Origin: Streptomonospora mangrovi
GTDB taxonomy: Bacteria > Actinomycetota > Actinomycetes > Streptosporangiales > Streptosporangiaceae
Assembly: GCF_027604915.1 (NCBI RefSeq)
Contig: NZ_JAJAQC010000010.1
Span: 62,001-126,000, forward strand
Length of the DNA: 64,000 nt
Direction of reading: 5' to 3'
Shown: in pieces, positions 1-8,371 of the stretch
Position numbering within the stretch: the stretch's first letter is position 1
How the letters are laid out: each line of letters opens with the position of its first letter
The notes under the pieces: model-generated
The model's input: the letters and a program-made list of their open reading frames with translations, nothing else
Told to the model about the DNA's origin: nothing
The model's database searches: none
Made by a program: the position numbers and the translations under genes

Positions 1-430
1 GGCGGCGGCGGGAAAGGTTTGCTCCGCGCGGCGCGGACGGGGTGTCCGGGGCGCCGGAACGCCGCCGGGGCGGTGATCTGGTGGCCAGGTCGGGGCCAGG
101 GGAAAAGGGCGGCGCCACCGGGTTTCCGAGGGGGCCGATTCGGGGTGTCACGCATGCGCCAGGGTCCGAAATTCCACGGGATTGAAGCGTCGTCCGAGGT
201 AAAGGGGGTGCGGTATCGCGATAACCGGCGACGGGCCGCACCGGTTAGCGGAACTCCGGAACTTCCCCAGTGTCGGGAAATGACGCGAGTGGCAGATGTT
301 CCGCATGATCACATGGTAAAGCAGGAGCGGTTCCGAAACCCTACGGAATCCCGCTCTTGTTCCCTGAAGGCCGCTGCGGCCCCCTCAGCCGGTGCCCACT
401 TCGCCCGGAAATCACCTATTCAGGAGAGTC
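1..430. other. no gene recognised at left edge
   Basis: I see no coding region with a credible start, ribosome site and family match here. The stretch is somewhat less GC-rich around 150-420 and presumably holds the upstream region of the membrane-protein gene that starts at 431. No clear promoter or palindrome was found. Confidence 0.4.
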
Positions 431-1207
431 ATGACCACCAGTCTCATCGTGGTTTTCGTCATTCTCGGCGTACTGCTGGTCGCCGGGATCGTGGTGGCGC
501 GCAAGTTCGTCATCTCCCCCGACGACTCCGACGGCCCGGTCGGCAGCCTCATCGCGCCGTGCGTGCTGTCGATCTACCTCATCGCCCTGGCCATGGGCCT
601 GGTCATCGGGTGGGAGAACAACCGGGGCGCCGCCGACTCCGCCGTCGAGGAGGCCGGCCACGCCACCGCGCTGTACTGGGGCACCGCCGCCTTCCCCGAG
701 GAGGAGGGCGACGCCGTGCGCGAGGACCTGCGCGACTACGTCGACACCGTGATCGAGGAGGACTGGCCGGTCATGCGCGAGCAGCGCGAACTCGACCCCT
801 CCGGCTCGGCCGCCCTGGACCGCCTGCGCGTCAGCGTCAACGACCTCCCCGCCGACGACCCCGCCGCCGCACTGGAGCGCATGGAGGTCCGGCACAACGT
901 CACCGACCTCGTGCAGAGCCGGGTGGAGCGGTCCGACTCCGCCCAGGCCACCATCCCCGGGGTCATCCTGCTGGCCACGGCGATCAGCGGGCTGGCGGTG
1001 GTGGTGCTGCCGTTCGCCATGCGGGTGGGCCAGGCGCGCACGCGGATCTTCTGGTCGGTGGTCAACCTGGTGTTCATCGCGTCGAGCCTGGTCATCCTGC
1101 TCGCCCTCGACAACCCCTACAGCGGTCTCCTGGCCACCGACTCCGGCTCCTTCGAGGACGCGCTGGCCGGGTTCGACCGGATCGACGCCGCGCTGACCAC
1201 CCCCTGA
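431..1207 (+). CDS. DUF4239-like integral membrane protein
   Basis: A 258-residue membrane protein of unknown function. The ATG at 431 follows AGGAG at 422-426, so I prefer it to the in-frame start at 392. Hydrophobic segments lie at about residues 2-24 and 34-56, then an acidic soluble stretch of about 120 residues, then two more segments at about 180-200 and 212-232. This two-plus-two arrangement around a soluble middle resembles the DUF4239 (bestrophin-like) family. The gene stands alone and converges on the next gene across a strong hairpin. Family membership is by pattern only. Confidence 0.7.
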   Translation: MTTSLIVVFVILGVLLVAGIVVARKFVISPDDSDGPVGSLIAPCVLSIYLIALAMGLVIGWENNRGAADSAVEEAGHATALYWGTAAFPEEEGDAVREDLRDYVDTVIEEDWPVMREQRELDPSGSAALDRLRVSVNDLPADDPAAALERMEVRHNVTDLVQSRVERSDSAQATIPGVILLATAISGLAVVVLPFAMRVGQARTRIFWSVVNLVFIASSLVILLALDNPYSGLLATDSGSFEDALAGFDRIDAALTTP

Positions 1208-1218
1208 GCCGCCCGCGC

Positions 1219-1251
1219 GCCGGCCCGCCGCCCCTTGGGCGGCGGGCCGGC
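1219..1251. terminator. bidirectional hairpin terminator
   Basis: A perfect 15-bp GC stem (arms 1219-1233 and 1237-1251) with a 3-nt loop lies between the convergent stop codons at 1207 and 1257. It can terminate both genes. There is no clear T run, which is usual in actinomycetes. Confidence 0.7.
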
Positions 1252-1256
1252 CGGCA

Positions 1257-1967
1257 TCAGCGGCGGACGCCCGAGGCACCCACGGCGGCGGCCACGGCGA
1301 CCAGCACCACGAACACCATGATGTGCATGGGCTCGAACCCGTCCGGGCCTTGGCGCTCGTCGGTGCCGAACCGGGGCGCGCCGATCAACTGCGGCTCCTC
1401 CTCGGGCGGTGCGGCGGGCTCGGGCGGCGCCTCGGCGGCGGGCTCCTGCGGCGCGGCCGGCTCCGGCACGGCGGGCGGGGGCTCGGCGGGGTCCGGCGCG
1501 GCCGCCTCCTGCACGGGGGGTGCGGGGGTGTCGGGTTCGGCCGGCGGGGCCGGTTGGGCCGGGGGTGCGGGGTCGGGTGGCTCCGGGCGCGGGGGTTCGG
1601 GCTCCTCCGGCGGAGGAGGCGGGGGCTCCTCGGGCGGCGGCGGAGGCGGCTCCTCGGGGGGCTTCGGGCAGTCGTGGCCGGGGGGTCCGGGCGGGTGCGG
1701 CGGGTGGTCGGGCAGCGCCGGGGCCACCGGCAGGACCGGCGCGCCGGGCGGCTGCAACCAGTCCGGGGGGTCGGAGGTGACCGGCCCGCCGGGGACCTCG
1801 GTCAGACGGGCCGCCGACGCCTCGGGAACGGCCACCGCCTCGCCGGCGCCCGCCAGGGTCGCGGCGTGGGCGGCGCCGCCCGACAGGGCGAGTTCGGCGG
1901 TGAGCACGGCCAACACGCAGGCACCGGTACGGGCTCGGTACCGGCCTGTGTTGCGACGGGGGTTCAT
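1257..1967 (-). CDS. proline/glutamate-rich secreted protein with C-terminal membrane anchor
   Basis: A 236-residue cell-surface protein of unknown function. The start is the ATG at 1967, preceded by AAGGAG with good spacing; it opens MNPRRNTGRYRAR followed by a hydrophobic signal segment ending near AAHA (about residue 37). The middle is dominated by Pro-Glu-Pro repeats, including runs of EEPPPPP. One hydrophobic segment lies close to the C-terminus and ends in a short basic tail (GVRR). There is no LPXTG, so I infer a stalk-like protein spanning the wall and held by the C-terminal helix rather than by sortase. Low complexity makes family assignment impossible by eye. Confidence 0.65.
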   Translation of the reverse strand: MNPRRNTGRYRARTGACVLAVLTAELALSGGAAHAATLAGAGEAVAVPEASAARLTEVPGGPVTSDPPDWLQPPGAPVLPVAPALPDHPPHPPGPPGHDCPKPPEEPPPPPPEEPPPPPPEEPEPPRPEPPDPAPPAQPAPPAEPDTPAPPVQEAAAPDPAEPPPAVPEPAAPQEPAAEAPPEPAAPPEEEPQLIGAPRFGTDERQGPDGFEPMHIMVFVVLVAVAAAVGASGVRR

Positions 1968-2565
1968 GGGTGTCGCACTCCTTATCCGGTTGTCCGGGCC
2001 GGAAAACGCATGTCCACCTCTTCTAGCACGGCGCAGGCCCCGGCCACCGGGCCGATGGGGAAACGGGCGCGAAAGGCGGTCCGCCGGTGACCGGTTTTCG
2101 CGCTGGTGCGCCGGATATTGGTGTGGTGCCGAAATGCGCGGCCTGGGATAACCGCCGGTCACGGCGCCGCCGGATCGGCCATGAGCGGCGCGGTGCCGTC
2201 CGTTTCGCCACCGGAGGAGCGGTGTTTCCGATTGGCGCCCGCCGCGCAACCGGGCGGCCAGGTTCGCGCAATGGTAGGACCGTAATCCCAACCACCGGGC
2301 GTACGTTTCAGGAGCAAACCAGAAAAAACCGTTATTCCGACCAATGCCCTAAGAAGGGAAAACCGGTCAGTCGTGGCCCGGAGAACGCGGCGGATTCCCC
2401 CGGCCGAATCCCGCCCGCGCCCCCGCCCGCACCTTTTCCGCGCCCCCGCGCGCCTCTCCCGGCCCGTCCCGCCCAGGCCGCGCCCCGCCGGGCCCGCGCG
2501 CCCGCCGCGGCCGGGCCGCCACCCCGGCACGGTCGGCGCACCGGCGCGGGGGTAGGAAGGGAGCC
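1968..2565. other. intergenic region without recognised gene
   Basis: This 598-bp divergent spacer has no reading frame with protein-like composition. It contains an A-rich patch near 2318-2360 and is low-complexity GC from 2400 to 2510. It presumably holds promoters for both flanking genes; none can be placed with confidence. Confidence 0.4.
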
Positions 2566-3458
2566 ATGCAGCCATCGACACCATCGACCCCGCCCACCGC
2601 GACCCCCCGGGTCGCGGTCCTGGGCACCGGCACCATGGGCGCGCCCATGGCGCGCAACATCGCGGCGGCCGGCATGCCCGTCCGCGTCTGGAACCGCACC
2701 CGCGCCAAGGCCGAGCCGCTGGCCGGCGCCGGCGTGGAGGTCGCCGGCACCCTGGACGAGGCGGTCGCCGACGCCGACATCGTGGTGACCATGCTCTACG
2801 ACGGCGACACGGTCGAGGAGGTGATGTCGGCCATCGTGCCCCCGGCCCCGGGCGCGGTGTGGGCGCAGACCACCACGGTCGGCCTGGCCGCCACCAACCG
2901 GCTGGCCGCCCGGACTACCTCGACGCCCCCGTGCTGGGCACGCGCGCCCCGGCCGAGCAGGGCGCGCTGACCGTCCTGGCGGCCGGCCCCGAACGCGCCC
3001 GCCGGCGCGCCGAACCCGTCTTCTCCGCCATCGGCGCCCGCACCGTCGCCTTCGACCAGGTGGGCGCGGCCAGCCGGCTCAAGCTGGTCGCCAACAGTTG
3101 GGTCCTGGCCCTCACCTCGGCCACCGCCGAGGCGCTGTCGCTGGCCGAGGGCCTGGGGGTGGACGCCCGCGACTTCCTCGACGTGGTCTCGGGCGGCCCG
3201 CTGGACAGCGGCTACCTGCACGCCAAGGCCGGGGCCATCCTCAGCGGCGACTACACCACCAGCTTCTCCGTGGCCAACGCCGCCAAGGACGCCAACCTGG
3301 TGCTGGACGCCGCCGCGGCGGCCGGCGTGCACCTGGACCTGGCCGCCGCCTCGGCGCGCCGGTTCGCGCGCGCGGCCGCGGCCGGGCACGGCGACGCCGA
3401 CATGGCCGCCGGCTACCACGCCAGCTTCATCGCGCCCGAGGACTCCGCGGCGGACTGA
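2566..3458 (+). pseudogene. NAD(P)-dependent beta-hydroxyacid dehydrogenase, frame broken
   Basis: An oxidoreductase of the 3-hydroxyisobutyrate/6-phosphogluconate dehydrogenase-like family, split over two frames. Frame one starts at the ATG 2566 and contains the Rossmann motif VLGTGTMGAPMARNIA and the family pattern up to TNRLAA near 2910. The homologous sequence then resumes at 2913 in another frame with DYLDAPVLGTRAPAEQG and continues to 3458 with the second-domain Lys region (KLVANSWVLALT). About five residues normally found between these blocks are missing, so a small deletion that is not a multiple of three is likely. It could be a real inactivation or a sequencing or assembly indel; the next gene has the same problem. 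Confidence 0.75.
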
Positions 3459-3628
3459 CCGGGATGGCCGCATCCGGCCACGTGCAGCGGGTTTGAACCG
3501 GGTGCGGGCGGCGCCACGTGCGCACACGCCCCCGGACCGCCCCACCCTCCCCGCGCGGGCGCGCGCGTGGGGGTGCCCGGGGTGCGCCGAGCGTCATGGG
3601 GAAGTCACCGCCGGGTAAAGATCCGCCC

Positions 3629-4370
3629 ATGGCCTCTCTACGACCGGACTTCCGGAAGCAGTGCACGAGAACCGCGGCCGTACTCGCGCTGGCGGCGGTC
3701 GCCGTGACGGGGTGGGGACCCGCGGCCCACGCCGGCGCCGGGCGGCGCCCTGCCCGCCGCCGCCTCCCGGGATGAACCGATGCTCAGCATGGGCGACTCC
3801 GGCCCCGCCGTGCGCGAGGTCGAGCAGCGCCTGAAGGAGCTGGGCTACTGGCTCGGGCCGGTCGACGGCGAGTACGACGTCCGCACCGCCCAGGCGGTGA
3901 TGGCGCTCCAGAAGGTCGCCGGCATCGACCGCGACAGCGTGGTCGGCCCCGACACCCGGGCCGCCCTGGAGGAGGGGCCGCGGCCCCAGCCGTCCACGTC
4001 CGCGGGCGTGGTGATCGAGATCGACCTGGCCCGCCAGGTGCTGCTGATCGTGCGCGACGGCGAGGTGCGCAAGATCTTCAACACCTCCACCGGATCCGGC
4101 GAGACCTACTTCTCCCGGGGCCAGACCAACGTGGCCGTCACCCCCGAGGGCGAGTACAGCGTCTTCCGCCGCGTCGACGGCTGGGACGACGGCCCTCTTG
4201 GGGCCCTCTACCGCCCCGCCTACTTCAACGGGGGAATCGCCATCCACGGCTACTCCTCGGTCCCGGCCTACCCCGCCTCCCACGGCTGCGCCCGGGTCAG
4301 CCTGCCCGCCATGGACTGGCTGTGGGCCAACGGCCGCGTGGAGAACGGCGCCACCGTGGTGGTGCGGTAG
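3629..4370 (+). pseudogene. L,D-transpeptidase with peptidoglycan-binding domain, frameshifted after signal peptide
   Basis: A cell-wall L,D-transpeptidase (YkuD fold), which makes 3-3 cross-links in peptidoglycan. The signal peptide (MASLRPDFRKQ to AAHA) is encoded from the ATG at 3629, but that frame stops at 3775. The catalytic part reads in another frame, open from 3780, and its reading can be followed back to about 3745 (GGALPAAASRDEP). It has a PG_binding_1 domain (VREVEQRLKELGYW) and then the YkuD domain with IHGYSS and the SHGCARV motif carrying the catalytic Cys (codon 4287-4289). One base gained or lost in the GC run at 3737-3748 explains the break. Expressed from 3780 alone, the enzyme would not be exported. 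Confidence 0.75.
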
Positions 4371-4401
4371 CCCGTCCTCCCTCTCCTCCGGAAGGCCCGG
4401 A

Positions 4402-4428
4402 CCGCCGCCGCGTCCCGCGCGGCGGCGG
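4402..4428. terminator. hairpin terminator between convergent genes
   Basis: An 11-bp stem (4402-4412 with 4418-4428, loop of 5 nt) made of CCG/CGG repeats lies between the convergent stops at 4370 and 4439. Confidence 0.55.
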
Positions 4429-4438
4429 GGCGGCGGGC

Positions 4439-4783
4439 TCAGGCGGCCGCCAGGGCCAGCGACGCCACCACGGGGGCCGCGTAGACCAGCGGGAACGGCA
4501 CGTGGGAGTAGGACCGGGCGCGCAGCACCGTGATCACGGCGCCGGTGAAGTACAGCACCAGGCCGACTCCGGCCAGCAGGCCGACGACCGGGACGGCCAA
4601 GCCCACCACCAGGCCGACCGCGCCCGCCGCCTTGGCGGCGCCCAGCCAGGGGAGCCACGTGAGGGGGACCCCGTACTCGGCGATGGGGCCCACCACCCAC
4701 GGCGCGCGGATGAACACGGACACGGCCGAGAACGCCACGAAGGCGGCGGCGGCAAGGGTGACGGCGATGTAGGCGACGGACAC
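4439..4783 (-). CDS. DoxX-like small membrane protein
   Basis: A 114-residue protein with four predicted membrane helices, matching the DoxX-like family in size and pattern (helix, WLPWLGAAKAAGAVGL, two further helices). The GTG at 4783 is preceded by GAGGAG about 7 nt upstream and is preferred to the longer frame from 4900, whose extra residues look like spacer. The conserved Lys in helix 2 is present. Function is unknown; family members are linked to redox or quinone processes without a firm reaction. It is a single gene, divergent from the secreted beta-helix gene. Confidence 0.7.
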   Translation of the reverse strand: MSVAYIAVTLAAAAFVAFSAVSVFIRAPWVVGPIAEYGVPLTWLPWLGAAKAAGAVGLVVGLAVPVVGLLAGVGLVLYFTGAVITVLRARSYSHVPFPLVYAAPVVASLALAAA

Positions 4784-4987
4784 GGGGGTCTCCTCACTGG
4801 GGTGCTGCGGGGTGGTGCGCGCGGCCGGTTCGGGCCGCACACCACCTCGACCCGGCGCGGCACGCGAACGTGACATCGGGATCGATGTGGCGTGGGACAC
4901 TCTCGGGGCCCGCCGGTCGGTGAATCGTTTTTCCCGGCCTTTCGCCTGATGGGCGGGGTGGGCCGGAAGCAGCGGTGTGAAGGCGGG

Positions 4988-5040
4988 TTGCCACGGTGCG
5001 TGTCCGTTGCCATACTCCCGAGCATCGGTAAGCGCTTACC
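4988..5040 (+). promoter_or_regulatory. promoter with LacI-type operator upstream of the beta-helix gene
   Basis: A sigma-70-like promoter can be read: TTGCCA at 4988-4993, a 17-nt spacer, CATACT at 5011-5016. A perfect 14-bp palindrome, GGTAAGCGCTTACC (5027-5040), lies just downstream, where a bound repressor would block initiation. The AGCGCT core is typical of LacI-family operators for carbohydrate genes. Its core matches the two sites ahead of the pectate lyase gene at 56.7 kb. Confidence 0.65.
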
Positions 5041-5092
5041 TTTCCTCTCCGCGTGGCACACCTCCACCATCCCCCACCCACAGGAGACACCG

Positions 5093-6337
5093 ATGGGACC
5101 GCACAGCGCGCCCGCCCCACCCACCACACCCGCCGCACCCGCCTCCCCACGGCGGCGCCGGCGGCCGGGATCGCTTTCCGCCGGACTGGCCGCCGCCTCC
5201 GCCCTCCTCCTCGCCGCCGCCGGCGCGCCCGCCGCGATGTCGCAGGAGTCCGCCGCCCGGTCCGCCGACTCCGCCGCCACGGCGGCCGCCTGCGGCGACG
5301 GCTCCTTCCACGCGTCAGTGGTGCGCAGCGGCGGCACCTGGACCGCCTACGACGGCGCTGAAACGGTTTACAGCGGTACCAACCTGCTGGAGGCCATGCG
5401 CTCGGCCGTGCGCAGCCTCACCCCCGGGCGCACCTCCGTGGAGCGCGTGGTGGTGCGCGGCTCGGGCGAGGTGAGCGCCGGGCAGTCGCTCGACCTGCCC
5501 AGCTACACCTCCCTGGAGGTCTGCGGCACCGTCAACGTCGTGGGCACCCCCGGCGGCGACCACGCGGTGGTGCGCGCCCGCGACGTCCGGCACGTCTCGG
5601 TGCCCTACCTCAACGTCACCGGGGCGCCCTACTTCGGGATCTTCGTGCGCAACGGCGAGGACATCCACCTCGGCCAGATCGACCTGCGCCTCTCCGGCGG
5701 CCTGGGCATCCGCATCGACAACCACGCCGACCGCAGCCGGCCCACGCGCGACGTCACCATCGACAACGTCTACGTGTCGGGCACCGGCAACCACGGCGTG
5801 GAGACCTACGGGGTCGACGGCCTGGACATCGGCACCGTGACGGCCCGCAACACCGCCTACTCCGGCCTGCTGCTCAACCAGACCGTCAACGCCGAGGTCG
5901 GGCGGGTCGACGGCCAGGGCACCGGGACCGGCACCGGCTACGCGGCCTTCCGCATGGCCAACCGCAACGGCCGCGTCGGCGACTCCTACCCCACCAACAT
6001 CCGCGTCGGCGAGGTCGTGGCGCGCGGTGGCGGGCGCGGCGTGTTCTGCGTGTCGGAGAGCGGCGGCGCCGTGATCGACCGCGTGGACATCGCCGACACC
6101 GGCGGCAACGCGATCCTGGTGGAGAACTGCCACAACGTCACCATCGCCGCCCAGAGCGGGCGCGTGGAGGGGCCGGGCGACATCCGGATCGCCTCGCGCG
6201 CGGAGTTCCCGGTGTCCTCCGACATCACCGTGCAGAACCTCACGGTCGTGGACTCCGCCATCACCGAGCGGCCCTGCGGCAACAACATCACCGTCCGGAA
6301 CAACACCCTGGTGAACAGCTCGCAGAGCCTGTGCTGA
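5093..6337 (+). CDS. secreted right-handed beta-helix protein (pectate-lyase-like fold)
   Basis: A 414-residue exported protein. The ATG at 5093 follows CAGGAG; an Arg-rich N-region and a hydrophobic stretch (LSAGLAAASALLLAAAGAPAA) form a signal peptide of about 50 residues. The remainder is built of short beta-helix rungs (DVRHVSVPYLNVTG, DVTIDNVYVSG, NITVRNNTLVN), with four Cys at CGDGS, VCG, CVS and CHN. This is the parallel beta-helix fold of pectate lyases and polygalacturonase-like enzymes, but no classical PL1 or GH28 active-site motif is visible, so the substrate is unassigned. A LacI-type operator in the promoter suggests control by a sugar. It ends at a terminator shared with lnt. 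Confidence 0.75.
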   Translation: MGPHSAPAPPTTPAAPASPRRRRRPGSLSAGLAAASALLLAAAGAPAAMSQESAARSADSAATAAACGDGSFHASVVRSGGTWTAYDGAETVYSGTNLLEAMRSAVRSLTPGRTSVERVVVRGSGEVSAGQSLDLPSYTSLEVCGTVNVVGTPGGDHAVVRARDVRHVSVPYLNVTGAPYFGIFVRNGEDIHLGQIDLRLSGGLGIRIDNHADRSRPTRDVTIDNVYVSGTGNHGVETYGVDGLDIGTVTARNTAYSGLLLNQTVNAEVGRVDGQGTGTGTGYAAFRMANRNGRVGDSYPTNIRVGEVVARGGGRGVFCVSESGGAVIDRVDIADTGGNAILVENCHNVTIAAQSGRVEGPGDIRIASRAEFPVSSDITVQNLTVVDSAITERPCGNNITVRNNTLVNSSQSLC

Positions 6338-6351
6338 GCCCCGCCCCGACC

Positions 6352-6387
6352 CGGGCGGGAGGGTCCGCGCGCCGGCCCTCCCGCCCG
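6352..6387. terminator. bidirectional hairpin terminator
   Basis: A 12-bp perfect stem (6352-6363 with 6376-6387, loop of 12 nt) lies between the convergent stops at 6337 and 6405. Confidence 0.65.
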
Positions 6388-6404
6388 CCGGGCACCCCGC
6401 CGGG

Positions 6405-7994
6405 TCAGCCGCCGTGGCGCGGCGCCCGGGCGCGCGCGGCCATCACCAGCAGCCCCAGCAGCCCGGCCAGGCACAGCCACGAGAACAGGTCGCCGACGCG
6501 GCTGTAGACCGTGGGCACGTGCCCGGTCGGGACCTCCGCCACCATCACCTGCTCGGCGGTGTCGAAGTAGTCGGTCGCGGCGATGACGCGGCCCTGGTGG
6601 TCGACGGTGGTGGACTGCCCCCGGTTGACCGCGCGCACCAGGGAGTAGCCGCCCTCCACGGAGCGGAACACGGCCCGCTCCGCGTGCAGCTCGCGCAGCC
6701 CCTCCCACTCGTTGGAGGGCAGCAGCACGATGCCCGCGCCCTGGGCGCCCGCCTGCCGCAGCGTCTGCGGGAAGTCGACGTCGTAGCAGATGGCGGTGGC
6801 CAGCCGGCCGAACGGGGTGTCGGCCACCGGTGTGTCGCCCGGTCCGGCGTCGTAGGGCTCCAGGACCGGGATGGGGTGGGCCTTCTCGTAGGTCCAGGCG
6901 GTCTCGCCCTCCGGTGTCACCAGGACCGTCTCGTTGCGCATGTGGGGCTCCTCCTGGATGTACACCGACACCCCGATCTGCACGTAGACCCCGTGTTCGC
7001 GGGCGACGGCGGCGACCTGCTCCAGCAGCGCGCCCTTGTCCTCCTCGCGGGTGTGGGCGGCCGACTCCGACCACACCACGAGCCGGGCACCGGCCCGCGC
7101 CTCGCGCTCGGTGGCGCGCAGCAGCTCGGAGTGGATGGGCGCGAACACCTCGCGCACCCGGGCGCGGTCGGCGCCGACGATGGCCTCCAGGGAGTCGAAC
7201 TCGGTGAAGGCGGCGCCGACCTTGGTGTCCCACGACTCCTGGGCCAGGGTGACCGCGGCGATGCGCACGGTCGGCGACGACGGCGGGGCGAACGCCAGCC
7301 GCGCGCCGCCGAAGGTGAGGACGAGGGCGAGGACGGCGGTGTAGGCGACGACCAGGCGGCGGGTGCGCGGGGCGCCGAAACCGGTCTCCCAGACGTGCGC
7401 GGCCACGGCGGCGAACCAGGCGACGAGGAAGCTGACCCCGTACACCCCGGTCACCGACGCGATCTGGATGAGCGGGAGGCTGCCGTGCTGGGTGCCGCCG
7501 AGCACGCCGTAGATGGTGCCCAGGGGGCTCAGCGTGGCGGTGAGGAACTCCGCGGCGACCGTCGCCGCCGGGAACACCAGGGTGGCGGCCAGGGCGCCGC
7601 GGCGGGCCAGGCGGGGCGCGGCGAGCCGGTCCAGCACGAAGGGCGCGGCCTCGATGAGGGCGAGGGCGGCGGCCAGCAGCAGCATCGGCGGCGAGAACAC
7701 GTCGGCCTGCCAGAACCAGAACGCCAGGCCGAGTGCGGCGACGCCGAGCATCCAGGCCGCGCCCGCCACCGGGCCGCCGGTGCGGGTGAAGCGCAGCAGC
7801 GGGATCGCGTAAAGCCAGGCGGCGAGCGGGATGTCCCAGTTGGCGTGGACGGCGAACAGGGAGAGGGCGGTGCCGGCCGCCAGCCACAGGTGGCGGCGCG
7901 TCCGGGAGGGCCGCTCGGGCGGGGGCGGGGCGGCGGCGCCGGTGCCGGCGGTGCCGGCGGGTCGGCCGAGGGTGTCGGATGGCGGCGTGGGCAT
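6405..7994 (-). CDS. lnt: apolipoprotein N-acyltransferase
   Basis: A 529-residue membrane enzyme that transfers an acyl chain to the N-terminal Cys of lipoproteins. About six hydrophobic helices fill residues 35-240, then a nitrilase-like domain follows, then a C-terminal helix near the end (DLFSWLCLAGLLGLLVMAA). The catalytic triad is visible as E310 in VWSESAAH, K371 in EKAHPIP and C403 in ATAICYDVDFP. The ATG at 7994 has AAGGGATCC before it and is preferred to the in-frame GTG at 8009. No dolichol-phosphomannose synthase partner (Ppm1) lies next to it, unlike in mycobacteria. Confidence 0.88.
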   Translation of the reverse strand: MPTPPSDTLGRPAGTAGTGAAAPPPPERPSRTRRHLWLAAGTALSLFAVHANWDIPLAAWLYAIPLLRFTRTGGPVAGAAWMLGVAALGLAFWFWQADVFSPPMLLLAAALALIEAAPFVLDRLAAPRLARRGALAATLVFPAATVAAEFLTATLSPLGTIYGVLGGTQHGSLPLIQIASVTGVYGVSFLVAWFAAVAAHVWETGFGAPRTRRLVVAYTAVLALVLTFGGARLAFAPPSSPTVRIAAVTLAQESWDTKVGAAFTEFDSLEAIVGADRARVREVFAPIHSELLRATEREARAGARLVVWSESAAHTREEDKGALLEQVAAVAREHGVYVQIGVSVYIQEEPHMRNETVLVTPEGETAWTYEKAHPIPVLEPYDAGPGDTPVADTPFGRLATAICYDVDFPQTLRQAGAQGAGIVLLPSNEWEGLRELHAERAVFRSVEGGYSLVRAVNRGQSTTVDHQGRVIAATDYFDTAEQVMVAEVPTGHVPTVYSRVGDLFSWLCLAGLLGLLVMAARARAPRHGG

Positions 7995-8371
7995 GGTGGA
8001 TCCCTTCACGGGTGACGGGGGGTCGGCGGGGGAGCCGGGCCGGGCGGCGCGGACGCGCGGTGCCGGGGCCGGGCCGGCGAAGCGGGTGCCGCCGGCGGTC
8101 CGGGCGGTCCGGGCGGTCCGGGGTCCCGGGCGGCCCGAGGGTTCCGGCCGGTCCGGGCCGACGGCGCCGGCGGGCCGGCCGGCATCAGTCGGCGCCGGTC
8201 GGCACGGTGGCCAACGCTAGGAGCGGCGGGGCCGCCCCTCCCATGGGGGCGGCCACCCGGCCGCGCGGGGCGATCCGTAATCCACAGGTGCGGAAATCCG
8301 CAGTGCGGCGGCGCCGGGCGCCGGACTAGCCTCAGTCCTGACCTGCTCGGACTCCCGCTTCGGAGGCGGCC
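7995..8371. other. divergent intergenic region
   Basis: This stretch of 377 bp lies between lnt and the histidine kinase gene. From 8080 to 8170 it is made of GGTCCGGGC-type short imperfect repeats without coding character. The part next to the kinase (8275-8350) is less GC-rich and presumably carries its promoter. No other element was recognised. Confidence 0.4.
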
